This document shows, piece by piece, positions 8,292-17,360 of a DNA stretch of 64,000 nt. Numbering within the stretch: position 1 is the first letter of the stretch; each line of letters opens with the position of its first letter. A model generated the notes under the pieces. That model worked only from the letters and a program-made list of their open reading frames with translations. It searched no databases and had not been told where the DNA came from. The DNA is taken from positions 1 through 64,000 of the forward strand of contig NZ_JACYXE010000005.1 in assembly GCF_014857905.1 (NCBI RefSeq), in the 5' to 3' direction. A program made the translations under genes and the position numbers. Source of the DNA: Agilicoccus flavus. Its GTDB lineage: Bacteria; Actinomycetota; Actinomycetes; Actinomycetales; Dermatophilaceae.

Positions 8292-9038
8292 ATGGCGGTG
8301 GACGCGGCAGACGCGGCGCCGGACCCGCGCGCGCTCGGCCGCCGCACCCGCACCCAGCAGCTCGCCGACCGGCTCGTCGCGGCCATCGCCGTCGGCGCCT
8401 TCTCACCCGGTGAACGCCTCCCCCCGGAGCGCGAGCTCGCCCGCTTGCAGGACGTCAGCCGCGTCACCGTGCGCGACGCGCTGAAGCAGGTGGCCGAGCT
8501 GGGATTGGTCGAGGCACGGCGCGGCCGCGACGGCGGCACCTTCGTCACGGCCACGGACCCGCAGGCCGCCGGGGCCGAGGGCACGCGACGGGTCCTCGAG
8601 GACGAACTCGCCCGGCTGGCCGACCTCTTCGACTACCGGTGCCTCGTCGAGGGGACGGTGGCCCGGACCGCGGCGATCCGTGGGACGGAGTCGGAGCGGG
8701 CCGCGCTGCGCGACCTGCTCGCGCAGTTCCGCGCCACGAGCGAGCCGGCCCGCGCCCGCGAGCTCGACCGCCTCCTGCACGGACAGGTCACGGCGATGAC
8801 CCACAACGACCACCTCGCCGCGCTGTGCGTGCAGCTCACGACGGAGGCGACCCTGGGGTTCGCCTCCGAGCCGTACCCGGCGGACTCCCTGGCGCGGGCC
8901 GCCCACGAGCACGCCGAGCTCGCCGACGCCGTCGCGGCGGGCCGGGCGGAGGAGGCGGCGCGCCTCGCCACGGCGCACTTCTCGCTGACCCGGGAGCTCC
9001 TGGAGGCGGGGCTCGACCGGGCCCGACGACGGGCGTGA
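8292..9038 (+). CDS. GntR-family regulator, FadR subfamily
   Basis: The ATG at 8292 follows a GAGGAGG-like site. The 248-residue protein has an N-terminal winged helix-turn-helix (about residues 25-85; GERLPPERELAR, then VSRVTVRDALKQV) and a C-terminal all-helical FCD-type ligand domain beginning near LADLFDYRCLVEG. It is divergent from the permease/amidase operon and probably senses its substrate or a breakdown product. The palindrome at 8199-8223 is the likely binding site. It is convergent with the following glycosyltransferase gene, with only 17 nt between stops. Confidence 0.9.
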   Translation: MAVDAADAAPDPRALGRRTRTQQLADRLVAAIAVGAFSPGERLPPERELARLQDVSRVTVRDALKQVAELGLVEARRGRDGGTFVTATDPQAAGAEGTRRVLEDELARLADLFDYRCLVEGTVARTAAIRGTESERAALRDLLAQFRATSEPARARELDRLLHGQVTAMTHNDHLAALCVQLTTEATLGFASEPYPADSLARAAHEHAELADAVAAGRAEEAARLATAHFSLTRELLEAGLDRARRRA

Positions 9039-9055
9039 GGCGCGGCGCGCGGTAG

Positions 9056-10330
9056 CTACATCACCCGCATCGCGACGGGCTTCTCCTCCTTGACGGCGCG
9101 GAGGGCGGCGGCGACGTCGGAGCCGAGGCCGCCGAACCGGTCGAAGCCCTCGGCGACGTCGTCGAGGTGGGGTCCGCCGGCGCCGATCAGGGCGCGGGCG
9201 AGGCCGTCGGGGCCGCGGGATCCCCACAGCTTGAGCAGCATCCGGCCGTGCCGCTCCACGAGGCGGTGGCGGGCGACGAGCTGCAGGCAGCAGTCGAGGG
9301 CCTCGTCGACGCGCCCGAGGCGGGTGGCCATGACCATCGTCTCGGTGAGGATCTCGGGGGTCGCGATGATCCGGCCGTCGGCGCTGCTCACCTCGGAGAG
9401 CCGGCGCAGGATGCGCAGCGCGTCGCGCGCCTGCCCCTGGGCGGCGGCGACCTGCGCGGTGAGCCAGTCGGAGTAGCCTTCGTCGGCGCCGTCGGCGCGC
9501 AGCTGGCCGATGAGGTTCGAGGCGCCCTCGTAGTAGCCGTGCTCGATGAGCAGCGTCGCGAGGTCCTGCCGGGCGCGCCAGCGGTAGGAGTCCGAGGCGG
9601 GGGTGTGCCGCGCCCGGTTGAGGTCGTCCAGGGCGCCGTTGTCGTCGCCGAGCGCCCGCCGCACGCGCGAGCGCTCGACGAGCGCCCCCACGAGGTCGTT
9701 GCCGCCGATGCCCTCGGCCTCGAGCCGCGCGAGCGCCGCGCAGGCCCGGGCGTGCCGCCGCTCGAGCCGCTCCCGCTCGACGCCGGGCACGTGCTCGTCG
9801 ACGAGCGCCCACACCGAGAGCACGTCGGCACCGGGCGTGAGGGCCACGAGCTTGCGGTCGCCCTCCACGGGCACGAGGTGCTCGTCGACGGCGCCGACGA
9901 AGTGCGCCCGGTCGGGGCGGTAGAGGCGCGGCTGGCGCTGCGGCTCGACGCCGTACCCGCGCCCGCGGCTCACCTCGACCGACAGCGCGTCGGGCTCGAC
10001 GACCATGTCCGCGCGCACGGCGACGAGCCGGGCGATCTTGTCGGGGTCGCAGCGGAGCCGCTCGTTCGGGTCGAGCGCGAGGACCCAGGGGGCGTCCGTC
10101 ATGCAGGCGGCCCGGTTGCGGGCCACCGCGAGGCCGCCGTCGATGTCGCCGACCTCGACCTTGGCGCCGGCGTTGCGCGCGTACGCGAGCGTGAGCTCGG
10201 GCGCGCCGACGCCGTAGATGCAGATCTCCGACAGCAGCCCACCGAGCTGCCGCAGCGACTGCAGGCACCCGTGGAGATCCCGGGCGTCGTCGGTGACGAC
10301 GAGAGCGGCGGCGATCTGCGGCGTGGTCAT
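9056..10330 (-). CDS. GT2-like glycosyltransferase with TPR-type C-terminus
   Basis: The first half of this 424-residue protein resembles a family-2 glycosyltransferase: IAAALVVTDDARDLHGCL, a GGLAVARNRA donor-site segment and WVLALDPNERL at the metal-binding position (DPNE replaces the usual D-x-D/DADE). From about residue 205 it becomes helical with tetratricopeptide-like pairs (ARACAALARLEAEG, then SDSYRWRARQDLATLLIEHG). Such GT-TPR fusions often glycosylate proteins, the TPR part holding the acceptor. ATG 10330 is preferred over GTG 10336 because of the AGGTGGG ahead of it. The next gene upstream on the same strand has the same architecture. Confidence 0.8.
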   Translation of the reverse strand: MTTPQIAAALVVTDDARDLHGCLQSLRQLGGLLSEICIYGVGAPELTLAYARNAGAKVEVGDIDGGLAVARNRAACMTDAPWVLALDPNERLRCDPDKIARLVAVRADMVVEPDALSVEVSRGRGYGVEPQRQPRLYRPDRAHFVGAVDEHLVPVEGDRKLVALTPGADVLSVWALVDEHVPGVERERLERRHARACAALARLEAEGIGGNDLVGALVERSRVRRALGDDNGALDDLNRARHTPASDSYRWRARQDLATLLIEHGYYEGASNLIGQLRADGADEGYSDWLTAQVAAAQGQARDALRILRRLSEVSSADGRIIATPEILTETMVMATRLGRVDEALDCCLQLVARHRLVERHGRMLLKLWGSRGPDGLARALIGAGGPHLDDVAEGFDRFGGLGSDVAAALRAVKEEKPVAMRVM

Positions 10331-10468
10331 GCCCACCTATCGACGCCCCCCGGCGTGTCCTGAGGCGCGAATCACCTTGAATCTGCTAGCCGCTCAGCGC
10401 GGGCGCGGCCCGCTGCCGCGCGGCGTCGCCCGAGCCGGTCCCCGGCCCCCGCGGGAGCGCCAGGCGCG

Positions 10469-11545
10469 TCAGCCCGGGAGGCGGGCGGAGCGGCCGAGGG
10501 ACTCGTCGAGGCGCAGGCGGTCGGCGCGGGTCCACCACTCCTGCGCGCCGGCCTCGTCGCCGAGCACGAGGCGCAGCGTCGCGAGGTTCTGCGCGGCGAG
10601 GAAGCTGCCGCGCCCGGTGAGCGTGCCGGGCAGGTCGGGGCGGTCGCCGATCTCGAGGCAGCGCAGCCAGCTCGTCTCCGCGAGCGGCGCGAGCTGCGGG
10701 GCCTGCTCGGGCTGCGCGAGCATGATCTCGAAGAAGAGGTCGCCGATGGCGAACGAGAAGTCGGGCGAGCCGGTCCAGTGCGGCATCTCGGCGTCCATGA
10801 GCGCGATCGCCTCGGCGAACCGGCCCGCCTGGCGCAGGGTGTCGAGGGTGTCGACGACGAGCGCGTGCCGCGTGGCCTCGCCGGCGTCGGTCACCTCGAG
10901 CGCGGCGGCGAGCACCTCGCACGCCTCGGCGAGGCGGCCCTGGCTGCGCAGGATGTCGCCGAGCTGCGCGAGCAGGTGCGGGTCGTCCGGCTGCACGCTC
11001 AGGGCCTGCAGGAGCAGCATCTCGCCCGAGCTGCGGTCGTGGCGCCAGCGCGCGGCGTCGGCGTCGTCGGAGGCGATGACGACCCCCGTGCGCCACACGT
11101 CGAGCCCGTCGATGACGACGTGCTCGCGGTGTCCGCCCGCGAAGCGGACGCCCCGGGGCAGGATGCGGGGCGCCATCGACACCGGCGCGAGGCCGCGCGA
11201 CGCGGCCCCCGGCACGACGTCGACGAGCCCGACCCGGTCGGGGGCGAGCCCGCGCAGCTCCTCGAGCCCGGCGCCGCCGCCGTCGAGCCACTCCCCCGCC
11301 TCGAGCACGACGGCCCACTCGGCGTCGGTGCGCTGCAGCGCGTGGTTGCGCAGGGCGGCCCGGTCGGCGCCCCAGACGGCGGTCTCGACCCGCGCGCCGC
11401 AGCGGCGGGCCCGCTCGGGGGTGTCGTCGACGGAGCCCAGGTCGACGACGACGAGCTCGTCGACGTACGGCTTGACGCTGAGCAGCGCCCGTTCCACCCC
11501 CCGGGCGTCGTCCCGGCAGATCATGACGACGGCGACGCGACCCAC
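10469..11545 (-). CDS. GT2-like glycosyltransferase with TPR-type C-terminus, second copy
   Basis: This 358-residue protein opens with VAVVMICRDDARGVERAL and VDELVVVDLGSVDDTPERA, then ADRAALRNHALQ and WAVVLEAGEWLDGG, which is a compact GT2 nucleotide-sugar fold with a weakened acidic motif (EAGE). Residues from about 170 form TPR-like helices (LLLQALSVQPDDPHLLAQLG, then LRSQGRLAEACEVLAAAL). It shares design with the gene 138 nt downstream and is probably a paralogue. GTG 11545 has AGGAGG eight bases upstream. It is divergent from the GH92/GT4 pair. Its position near flagellin suggests flagellin or surface-protein glycosylation (inference). Confidence 0.8.
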   Translation of the reverse strand: MGRVAVVMICRDDARGVERALLSVKPYVDELVVVDLGSVDDTPERARRCGARVETAVWGADRAALRNHALQRTDAEWAVVLEAGEWLDGGGAGLEELRGLAPDRVGLVDVVPGAASRGLAPVSMAPRILPRGVRFAGGHREHVVIDGLDVWRTGVVIASDDADAARWRHDRSSGEMLLLQALSVQPDDPHLLAQLGDILRSQGRLAEACEVLAAALEVTDAGEATRHALVVDTLDTLRQAGRFAEAIALMDAEMPHWTGSPDFSFAIGDLFFEIMLAQPEQAPQLAPLAETSWLRCLEIGDRPDLPGTLTGRGSFLAAQNLATLRLVLGDEAGAQEWWTRADRLRLDESLGRSARLPG

Positions 11546-11805
11546 CCGGAACCTCCTGAAAGAGATGACAGACCTTCCCTGCGCCAGTCGGCCGACACGC
11601 GAATCACCTGAGCGTTCGGGCGAACTCGGACGAGCCGGCCCCCGCCGTCACCCCGCCGATCCCCCGGCGCCCGCGACGACACCGGAGCCGTACGCGACCG
11701 TCACACGGGCGAAACACCCCCGCCCTACGTTGAACGTGACACGCGGGAGACGTCCGCGCCGGGAGGCCCCTCCCGACGCGCCGACCGGAGGAGGGGGGTG
11801 GGCCC

Positions 11806-14196
11806 GTGTACGACGCGGTCGACCCGTTCATCGGCACCGGCGCCACCGACCTGCCGCCCCCGCAGGGCCTGGCCGCCACCTGGTGGTGGCCCAAGCCGCA
11901 GGTCGGCAACACCCACCCGGGCGCGACGTCCCCGCTCGGCATGGTGTCCTCGTGCGCCTACTCGGGCGGCTACCCGACCGGCTACGGCTGCTACGACTTC
12001 AATACCGAGGGCGTGCCGCGCACCATCCACGACCGGCCGCTCGCGTCGGGGTTCACCCACTTCCAGCAGTCGGGGACGGGCGCGATCCGCAAGTACTACA
12101 ACTACTTCCGCGTCACTCCGATGCTCGAGCCGCTCGACGCCCTCGGCGACTCCTGGGACCTGAACGACGAACGCGCGCAGCCCGGCTACTACGCGGCCAC
12201 GCTGGGCGGGCCCGGCTCCCGCATCGGGTGCGAGAGCACCGTCGGGCCCAAGTCGGCGGTGCACCGGTTCACCTTCCCCGAGCACGAGGCCGCCCGGATC
12301 GTCGTCGACGCGTCCATCGGCGGCCTCGTCATCCCGCGCAGCCGGACGGTGCCGCTGCGGGCCCACCTCGAGCTCCTCGGGCCCGGGGTCGCGCAGGGCG
12401 AGATCGTCGTCGAGGGCGTGCCGCTGGCCGTGCACCTCGAGGTCGACGCGCCCGGGTGGCGCCAACTCCTCTGGTATGACCGGCGGCTCATGCCCGGCGG
12501 GACGCGCCTCGACTTCGACTACATCCGCCCGACGACGCTGCGCCCGTTCGGGCTCATGTGGATGGGTCCGGCCCCGGCGGGCAGCGAGGTCGAGGTGCGC
12601 CTCGGGTTCTCGCTGCGCGGCGTCGAGCGCGCCCGGGCCAACCTCCACGCCGACCTGGCCGCGGCCGGCGCCACGAGGGGCAGCACGCTCGAGGGCACGT
12701 TCGACGCCGTGCGCGGCGCCACCGCCCGGCGCTGGGGCGACCTGCTCGACCGGATCACCATCACGACCGACGACGACGAGCAGCGCACCGTCTTCGCCAC
12801 CGCGCTCTACCACTCCCTCATCAAGCCGTGCTTCGCCCCCGACGAGAGCCCCGCGTGGGCGACCGACGGCCCGTACGCCTTCGACCTGTGCACGATGTGG
12901 GACGTCTACCGCACCCAGCTCCCCCTGCTGACGATGCTGCTGCCGGGCCGGGCGGTCGAGCTCGCGAACGCCCTGCTCGCGATCTGCGAGCGGGAGGGCA
13001 ACCTGCCCGTCGGCTACCGGATGGCCACGGGCGCCGACCGGTTCTCGCGCCAGGGCAGCGCCCTCGCGCACCCCCTCTTCGCCGACCTCGCCGCCCGCGA
13101 CGAGCCCGGCCTCGACTGGGACTGGGCCCTCGTCAACCTCGAGATGGACCTGCGCCGCACGTACGGCGAGGACTACCTCGTCTACGGCATCGCCCACCCG
13201 GTCAGCCACACCCTCGACCTCGCGTTCGCCTACCACTGCACGGCCGCCGTGGCGGCCAAGGTGGACGACGCGGCGCTCGCCGAGCAGATGGAGGCCCTCT
13301 CGGGCGGGTGGCGCGCCGCCGTCGACCCCGAGAACGGGCTGCTCGTCGACTCGACGTACTACGAGGGCGGGAAGTGGAACTACAGCTTCCGCGTCATGCA
13401 CGACATGGCCGCCCGCATCGAGCTGGCCGGCGGCGAGGCGGCGTACACCGCCCTGCTCGACCGGTTCTTCGGGTACGGCGCCGAGCCCGTCACCCAGCCG
13501 GGCGTGGCCCCCGGCGCCGACGAGCTCGCCGCGGGGTACGCGCTCGGGCGGTTCGAGGGACTCAACAACGAGCCCGACTTCGAGGCGCCCTGGGGCTACT
13601 ACTACGTCGGCCGACCGGACCGCACCGCCGAGATCGTGCAGGCCGCGGTGCGCAACCAATTCGGCCTCGGCCGGGGCGGGCTGCCGGGCAACGACGACTC
13701 CGGCGGACTGTCCGCCTGGTACGTGTGGGCGACGATCGGGCTGTTCCCCGCCGCGGGGCAGGACCTCGTGTTCCTCGGGGCGCCCCTGGTGCAGCAGGCC
13801 CGCATCGCCCGCCCCGAGGGCGAGCTGCTCGTCACCGCGAGCGGCCTGCGCCCACCCCGGCGCGGGGGCCCGGTCGACTACGTCGCCGCCGTCGAGGTCG
13901 ACGGCCGACCCCACGAGAACAGCTGGCTCACCGGCCCGGAACTGCGCGCCGCCCGCCACGTGCACGTCACGCTCGCCCCCGAGCCGACGTCGTGGGGCAC
14001 CGGCGTGCGCCCGCCGTCACTGTCCCGGCCCGGCCCGGGCGCCGCACCCCTCCCGCCCGATCCGGGCGATCCTCTTGCTCGGCCCGATCCGACCGATGCG
14101 ACCGATCGGTCGGACCCGCACGGCCCGACCGTGGCCACGTCCACGGCCGCGCTCCCGCCCCCCGCATCCGCCCCTGCCTCCGGAGGTGTCGTATGA
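11806..14196 (+). CDS. GH92-family glycosidase (alpha-1,2-mannosidase type)
   Basis: The 796-residue protein starts directly with the family's N-terminal motif (DAVDPFIGTG). It carries the GH92 hallmarks: YYEGGKWNYSF with the presumed acid E520, and GNDDSGGLSAWYVWATIG with the base pair D630/D631. GH92 enzymes are calcium-dependent exo-mannosidases. Unusually there is no signal peptide, so the enzyme appears cytosolic, and the last 60 or so residues are a Pro/Asp/Thr-rich low-complexity tail. The GTG start follows a strong purine run (GGAGGAGGGGGG). The stop overlaps the following glycosyltransferase start by 4 nt. Trimming of an intracellular mannose-containing glycan precursor is a possible role. 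Confidence 0.92.
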   Translation: MYDAVDPFIGTGATDLPPPQGLAATWWWPKPQVGNTHPGATSPLGMVSSCAYSGGYPTGYGCYDFNTEGVPRTIHDRPLASGFTHFQQSGTGAIRKYYNYFRVTPMLEPLDALGDSWDLNDERAQPGYYAATLGGPGSRIGCESTVGPKSAVHRFTFPEHEAARIVVDASIGGLVIPRSRTVPLRAHLELLGPGVAQGEIVVEGVPLAVHLEVDAPGWRQLLWYDRRLMPGGTRLDFDYIRPTTLRPFGLMWMGPAPAGSEVEVRLGFSLRGVERARANLHADLAAAGATRGSTLEGTFDAVRGATARRWGDLLDRITITTDDDEQRTVFATALYHSLIKPCFAPDESPAWATDGPYAFDLCTMWDVYRTQLPLLTMLLPGRAVELANALLAICEREGNLPVGYRMATGADRFSRQGSALAHPLFADLAARDEPGLDWDWALVNLEMDLRRTYGEDYLVYGIAHPVSHTLDLAFAYHCTAAVAAKVDDAALAEQMEALSGGWRAAVDPENGLLVDSTYYEGGKWNYSFRVMHDMAARIELAGGEAAYTALLDRFFGYGAEPVTQPGVAPGADELAAGYALGRFEGLNNEPDFEAPWGYYYVGRPDRTAEIVQAAVRNQFGLGRGGLPGNDDSGGLSAWYVWATIGLFPAAGQDLVFLGAPLVQQARIARPEGELLVTASGLRPPRRGGPVDYVAAVEVDGRPHENSWLTGPELRAARHVHVTLAPEPTSWGTGVRPPSLSRPGPGAAPLPPDPGDPLARPDPTDATDRSDPHGPTVATSTAALPPPASAPASGGVV

Positions 14197-15488
14197 CCAC
14201 GCAGCCCCAGCCGGCCCACCGCCGCCTCGTCATCGTCGTCCGCGCCGACCCGGTCATCTGCGGACACTCGGGCGAGGCACGGTGCCTCGCCGAGGTCGCC
14301 CTCACCCGCGGCTTCGATGACGTCCGGATCCTCACATGGCCGCTCGACCGGCTCGAGGCGGCGGGTCTGCCGCTCAAACCGCTGGACCAGATCACGCCGT
14401 ACAGCCCGGGCATCACCGTGGAGCGCCCCGACCCGGTCGGCGACTACCGCGTGCCCGACGGGCGCTGGACCGCCGGCCTGACCGGTCGGTTGGTCGAGCT
14501 GTTCTGCGAGGACGTGCCCACCGTGGCCATGTCGCTGTACCTCTCGCCGCACACCGTCGTCATCGACGAGGCCGTGCGGGTGGCGCGCGAGATGGGCCAC
14601 GACCGCGTTACCACCGTCGCGGAGGCCGTGGGCTCCGACGTGACGAACATCGTCCGCACCTGCGTCGAGCAGGGCCGTTTCGGCGCGGCGTTCCAGCTGT
14701 TGTCCACCTACCTGCGCGCCGACCACTGCGTCGCGGTGTCGCAGTACACGAAGGACCTCATCGTCGCCGAGGCGGACAAGCTCGACGCGCTGCACGGGAC
14801 CCGCTTCGGCGAGCGGTGCCGGGCGCGCATCGGGATCTCCTACCCCGCCGTCGAGTCGTCGGCCTACCTCGGCCTGGCGACGGGCGAGGTCGACGCCGCC
14901 CTGGCCCGCCGGGGGCTGACCCGCGGCGGCTACGTGTTGTTCCTGTCCCGCATCGCCTCGGCGAAGGGCCTCGACGACCTCGTCGAGGCGTACGCCGGCA
15001 GCCGCGCCGCGCAGCGGGTGCAGCTCGTCGTCGCCGGCCGCGGGCCGCAGGAGGCCGACGTGCGGCGCTGGGTGCGGGAGGCCGGCCTGACCGACCGGGT
15101 GCACCTGCTCACCGACGTCGACGACGCCGAGAAGCCCGCGCTCATGGCCGGCAGCGCCGCCTACGTGCTGCCGACCCGCGCCCAGCCGGAGTTCGTCGAG
15201 ACGTTCGGCATCGCCCTCGCCGAGTCGATGCTCGCCGGTGGCGGCCCCGTCATCACGTGCGCCACCGGCGGCGTGCCGGAGGCCGTCGGCGACACGGCGA
15301 TCATCGTGCCGCCGAGCGACCCCGCCGCCCTGCGCGCCGCCCTCGACGACGTCGTGTGCGACTGGACCCCCGAGCAGGTCGGCCAGGCCAAGCTGCGCGC
15401 CCGCTCGTTCGCGCTCCAGTTCGACCGTGAAGCCGTCTTCGACCGCCTCTTCGCCCGCCTCGAGCCCGCGTTCGTGCAGGTGGCCTGA
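14193..15488 (+). CDS. GT4-type glycosyltransferase
   Basis: The ATG at 14193 overlaps the GH92 stop (ATGA) and follows GGAGG. The 431-residue protein has a GT-B fold: the N-terminal half includes ICGHSGEARCLAEVAL, and the C-terminal half has GYVLFLSRIASAKGLDDLVEA, VVAGRGPQ and the retaining EX7E nucleotide-binding element EFVETFGIALAES. Translational coupling with a mannosidase strongly suggests a shared pathway, for example building and trimming a mannosyl glycan. No membrane segments are seen, so it is cytosolic or peripheral. Donor sugar not determinable. Confidence 0.9.
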   Translation: MTTQPQPAHRRLVIVVRADPVICGHSGEARCLAEVALTRGFDDVRILTWPLDRLEAAGLPLKPLDQITPYSPGITVERPDPVGDYRVPDGRWTAGLTGRLVELFCEDVPTVAMSLYLSPHTVVIDEAVRVAREMGHDRVTTVAEAVGSDVTNIVRTCVEQGRFGAAFQLLSTYLRADHCVAVSQYTKDLIVAEADKLDALHGTRFGERCRARIGISYPAVESSAYLGLATGEVDAALARRGLTRGGYVLFLSRIASAKGLDDLVEAYAGSRAAQRVQLVVAGRGPQEADVRRWVREAGLTDRVHLLTDVDDAEKPALMAGSAAYVLPTRAQPEFVETFGIALAESMLAGGGPVITCATGGVPEAVGDTAIIVPPSDPAALRAALDDVVCDWTPEQVGQAKLRARSFALQFDREAVFDRLFARLEPAFVQVA

Positions 15489-15519
15489 GCGCGGCTCGCA
15501 CGAGAGCTGGTTCATTCGA

Positions 15520-15536
15520 CCCGGTCGACGACCGGG
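15520..15536. terminator. Short hairpin in convergent intergenic region
   Basis: CCCGGTC-GAC-GACCGGG is a perfect 7-bp stem with 3-nt loop just after the GT4 stop. It overlaps a 19-bp direct repeat (15524-15542 and 15545-15563). Probably terminates the GH92-GT4 transcript. The rest of the 284-nt gap to flagellin shows nothing convincing. Confidence 0.5.
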
Positions 15537-15772
15537 CGGGGCGAGTCGACGACCGGGCGGGGCCGAGCTGCGTGACGGACTCTGCTCGGCCGCCACGGCG
15601 AGATCGCCGATGACGAGGCCGGCTGCCGCGTGCTCATCGGGATTGTCTCGCCCACTCGACCGCCTGGGCGACCTCCTCTTCGGTGAGAGGGGCGCTGACC
15701 TGCGGAGTTCCCGTCGGGCGGGCCCGGGTACCGCTTGAGAGGGCCGGAAAGGCGGGCCGTCCGGGACGCCGG

Positions 15773-16969
15773 TCAGCCGGCGCCGAGGGCGTGCGTCCGC
15801 TCGCCGGTCGGGGTGTCCCACGCCCGGCCGGGGCGGGGCGAGGTGGGCGCCGGCAACGCGGCGGCGGGTGCGGGCGCCCACGCGGCGGGGCGGGCGCCGG
15901 TCGCGACGGGGATCGAGCCGGTGGTCGCGGGCGCGGAGGGTGCGGCCGGCGCGGACGACGGGCCCGACGAGCGCGCCGGAGCGCCGGTCGCCGCCGCACC
16001 CCCCGGGCCGTCGGCGGCCGACGCCGCGGAGGCCGCGGAGGCCGCGACGGTCCGCACGGGTCCGGTCGGCGCGGTCGACGACGCGAGCGGGCGGAGCAGC
16101 TCGAGCACGAGGGCCTGCGCGCGCTGGGCCTGCGCCATCACCGCCGCGCTGCTCTCGCCGGCGATCCGCGCGCGGAGCAGGCGGGCGGTCTCGGCGGGCA
16201 CGTCGGCGTCGGTGATGCGGGCCCGGGCGCCGTCCACGGCCTGGGCGCTCGCGCCGAGCGAGTCGATCATCGCCTCGAGCCGCTCGAGGGAGGCGCCGTG
16301 CTCGGCGCGCTCGGTGAGCAGGTAGGCGAGGGCGCGGTCGACGATGTCGAGGGCGTTCACGGCCTGGTGCTGCGTGGCGATCGACAGCGGTCCGAGATCG
16401 AGGGCGGCACGGGCGAAGCGCGCCTCGGCGGCGGCTCGTTCGTCGAGGGTGCCGTCGAGGCCGAGTGCGTCGGCGGTCGCGGCGCCGAGCGTGACCGTGA
16501 ACGTGTCGCCCGTGTCGGCCCCCACCTGGAGGGTCCACTGGGTGCGCGTGCCGTCGAGCAGCGCCGCGCCGTTGTACCGGGTGCCGTGCGCGACGGCGTC
16601 GATCTCGTCGAGGGTGCGGTCCACGACGCCCTGGAGCACGGCGCGCTGGGCGTCGTTGTACGTGCCGTTGGCCGACTGCACCGCGAGGACCCGGATGCGG
16701 TGCAGCATGTCGCCGGTGCGCGACAGCGCCCCCTCCGCCACCGCGAGGAAGGTGACGCCCTCCTGCGCGTTGCGGCTCGCCTGGAACAGCCCCTCGAACT
16801 GGGCCCGCATCCGCTCGGCGATCGCGAGGCCGGCGGCGTCGTCCACCGCGGACATGACCCGGGTGCCCCTGGCGAGGCGGCGGGTGGCGACGGTCGCGTC
16901 GGACGCGGCGGTCTCCCAGGCGCGCGCGGCGGACCGCGCCAGCGCGTCGACATCGACGGGAATCCTCAC
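15773..16969 (-). CDS. Flagellin with an extra 103-residue Ala/Pro/Ser/Thr-rich C-terminal tail
   Basis: Residues 1-140 match the flagellin D0/D1 helices (RVMSAVDDAAGLAIAERM, ASRNAQEGVTFLAVAEGAL, LAVQSANGTYNDAQRA, RYNGAALLDG). Residues about 215-295 are the C-terminal D1/D0 helices ending VLELLRPL, where normal flagellins stop. Here another 103 residues follow, made almost only of Ala, Pro, Ser, Thr and Gly. Flagellin is secreted by the flagellar type III system and polymerises into the filament. The GTG at 16969 is chosen because AGGGAGG lies 8 nt upstream and the product begins RIPVDVDAL; upstream GTGs would overlap the ribosome site. fliW and csrA are in the same window. The variable central domain is very short. 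Confidence 0.9.
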   Translation of the reverse strand: MRIPVDVDALARSAARAWETAASDATVATRRLARGTRVMSAVDDAAGLAIAERMRAQFEGLFQASRNAQEGVTFLAVAEGALSRTGDMLHRIRVLAVQSANGTYNDAQRAVLQGVVDRTLDEIDAVAHGTRYNGAALLDGTRTQWTLQVGADTGDTFTVTLGAATADALGLDGTLDERAAAEARFARAALDLGPLSIATQHQAVNALDIVDRALAYLLTERAEHGASLERLEAMIDSLGASAQAVDGARARITDADVPAETARLLRARIAGESSAAVMAQAQRAQALVLELLRPLASSTAPTGPVRTVAASAASAASAADGPGGAAATGAPARSSGPSSAPAAPSAPATTGSIPVATGARPAAWAPAPAAALPAPTSPRPGRAWDTPTGERTHALGAG

Positions 16970-16977
16970 GACGACCA

Positions 16978-16984
16978 CCTCCCT
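16978..16984 (-). promoter_or_regulatory. Flagellin ribosome site with CsrA-type GGA core
   Basis: On the minus strand AGGGAGG stands 8 nt before the chosen GTG. CsrA represses flagellin in Bacillus by binding GGA motifs at such a site, and FliW relieves it. Because fliW and csrA are both in this window, the same control is likely here. This is inference from the motif and gene content. Confidence 0.45.
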
Positions 16985-17097
16985 GCGGTCCGCGACACCG
17001 TCCGATGGTGTCGACCGCCCTCCTCATCGACCGCGCGCGACCCGACATGAACGGTCGACCTCGACCCGTGATCGAGGACCCGGCGTCGAGGTTCAGG

Positions 17098-17355
17098 TGC
17101 GGTACACGTCACGCCCATGCGCAACGGCAGCACGAGCACCTCGACGGCGGATTCGCGGATGCGGTAGACCACGCCGTATCGGCCCCGCCGCGGGCCGTCC
17201 ACCGGCCGTCCAGCGGCGCCCTCAGCTCCGTGCCGACCCGGGGCGGGTTCTCGGCCAGGGGCCCACGCGGCAATGCGGGACAGGCCGCGGCGACTCCCGC
17301 AGCTTCGCCCACGGGCCGGATACGACGAGGCCCCGCCCTCGCGGTGGCGAGGCGG
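17098..17355 (-). pseudogene. RelE/ParE-type toxin remnant, frameshifted
   Basis: On the minus strand one frame (about 17355-17205) encodes GPLAENPPRVGTELRAPLDG, and a second frame (about 17202-17098) continues with RRGRYGVVYRIRESAVEVLV. Joined, these reproduce the RelE/ParE core in the right order and spacing, but a 1-2 base indel near 17200 breaks the frame and the usual C-terminal 'HRRDVYR' is absent. No antitoxin gene is recognisable beside it. It lies in the 685-nt gap between the sigma factor and flagellin genes. The family call is from remembered motifs, so moderate confidence. Confidence 0.5.
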
Positions 17356-17360
17356 GGCCT
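17328..17360. terminator. GC-rich hairpin between sigma factor and flagellin
   Basis: Arms 17328-17342 and 17347-17360 pair over 14 bp with a single bulged base and a 4-nt loop. It lies at the edge of the decayed toxin. It may separate the sigma and flagellin transcripts. Confidence 0.5.

Noticed and set aside
15634-15760. Short minus-strand frame ending in LTEEEVAQAVEWARQSR, followed by an ATGA-overlapping frame
   Set aside because: It looks antitoxin-like and might pair with the decayed RelE, but it has no start or upstream similarity and the overlapping frame is low-complexity. Not enough to annotate.
13878-17048. Very long open minus-strand frame across GH92 end, GT4 and flagellin (over 1000 codons)
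   Set aside because: It is antisense to clearly recognisable genes and has Arg/Gly/Pro-rich shadow composition. High GC depletes stop codons in the wrong frames.
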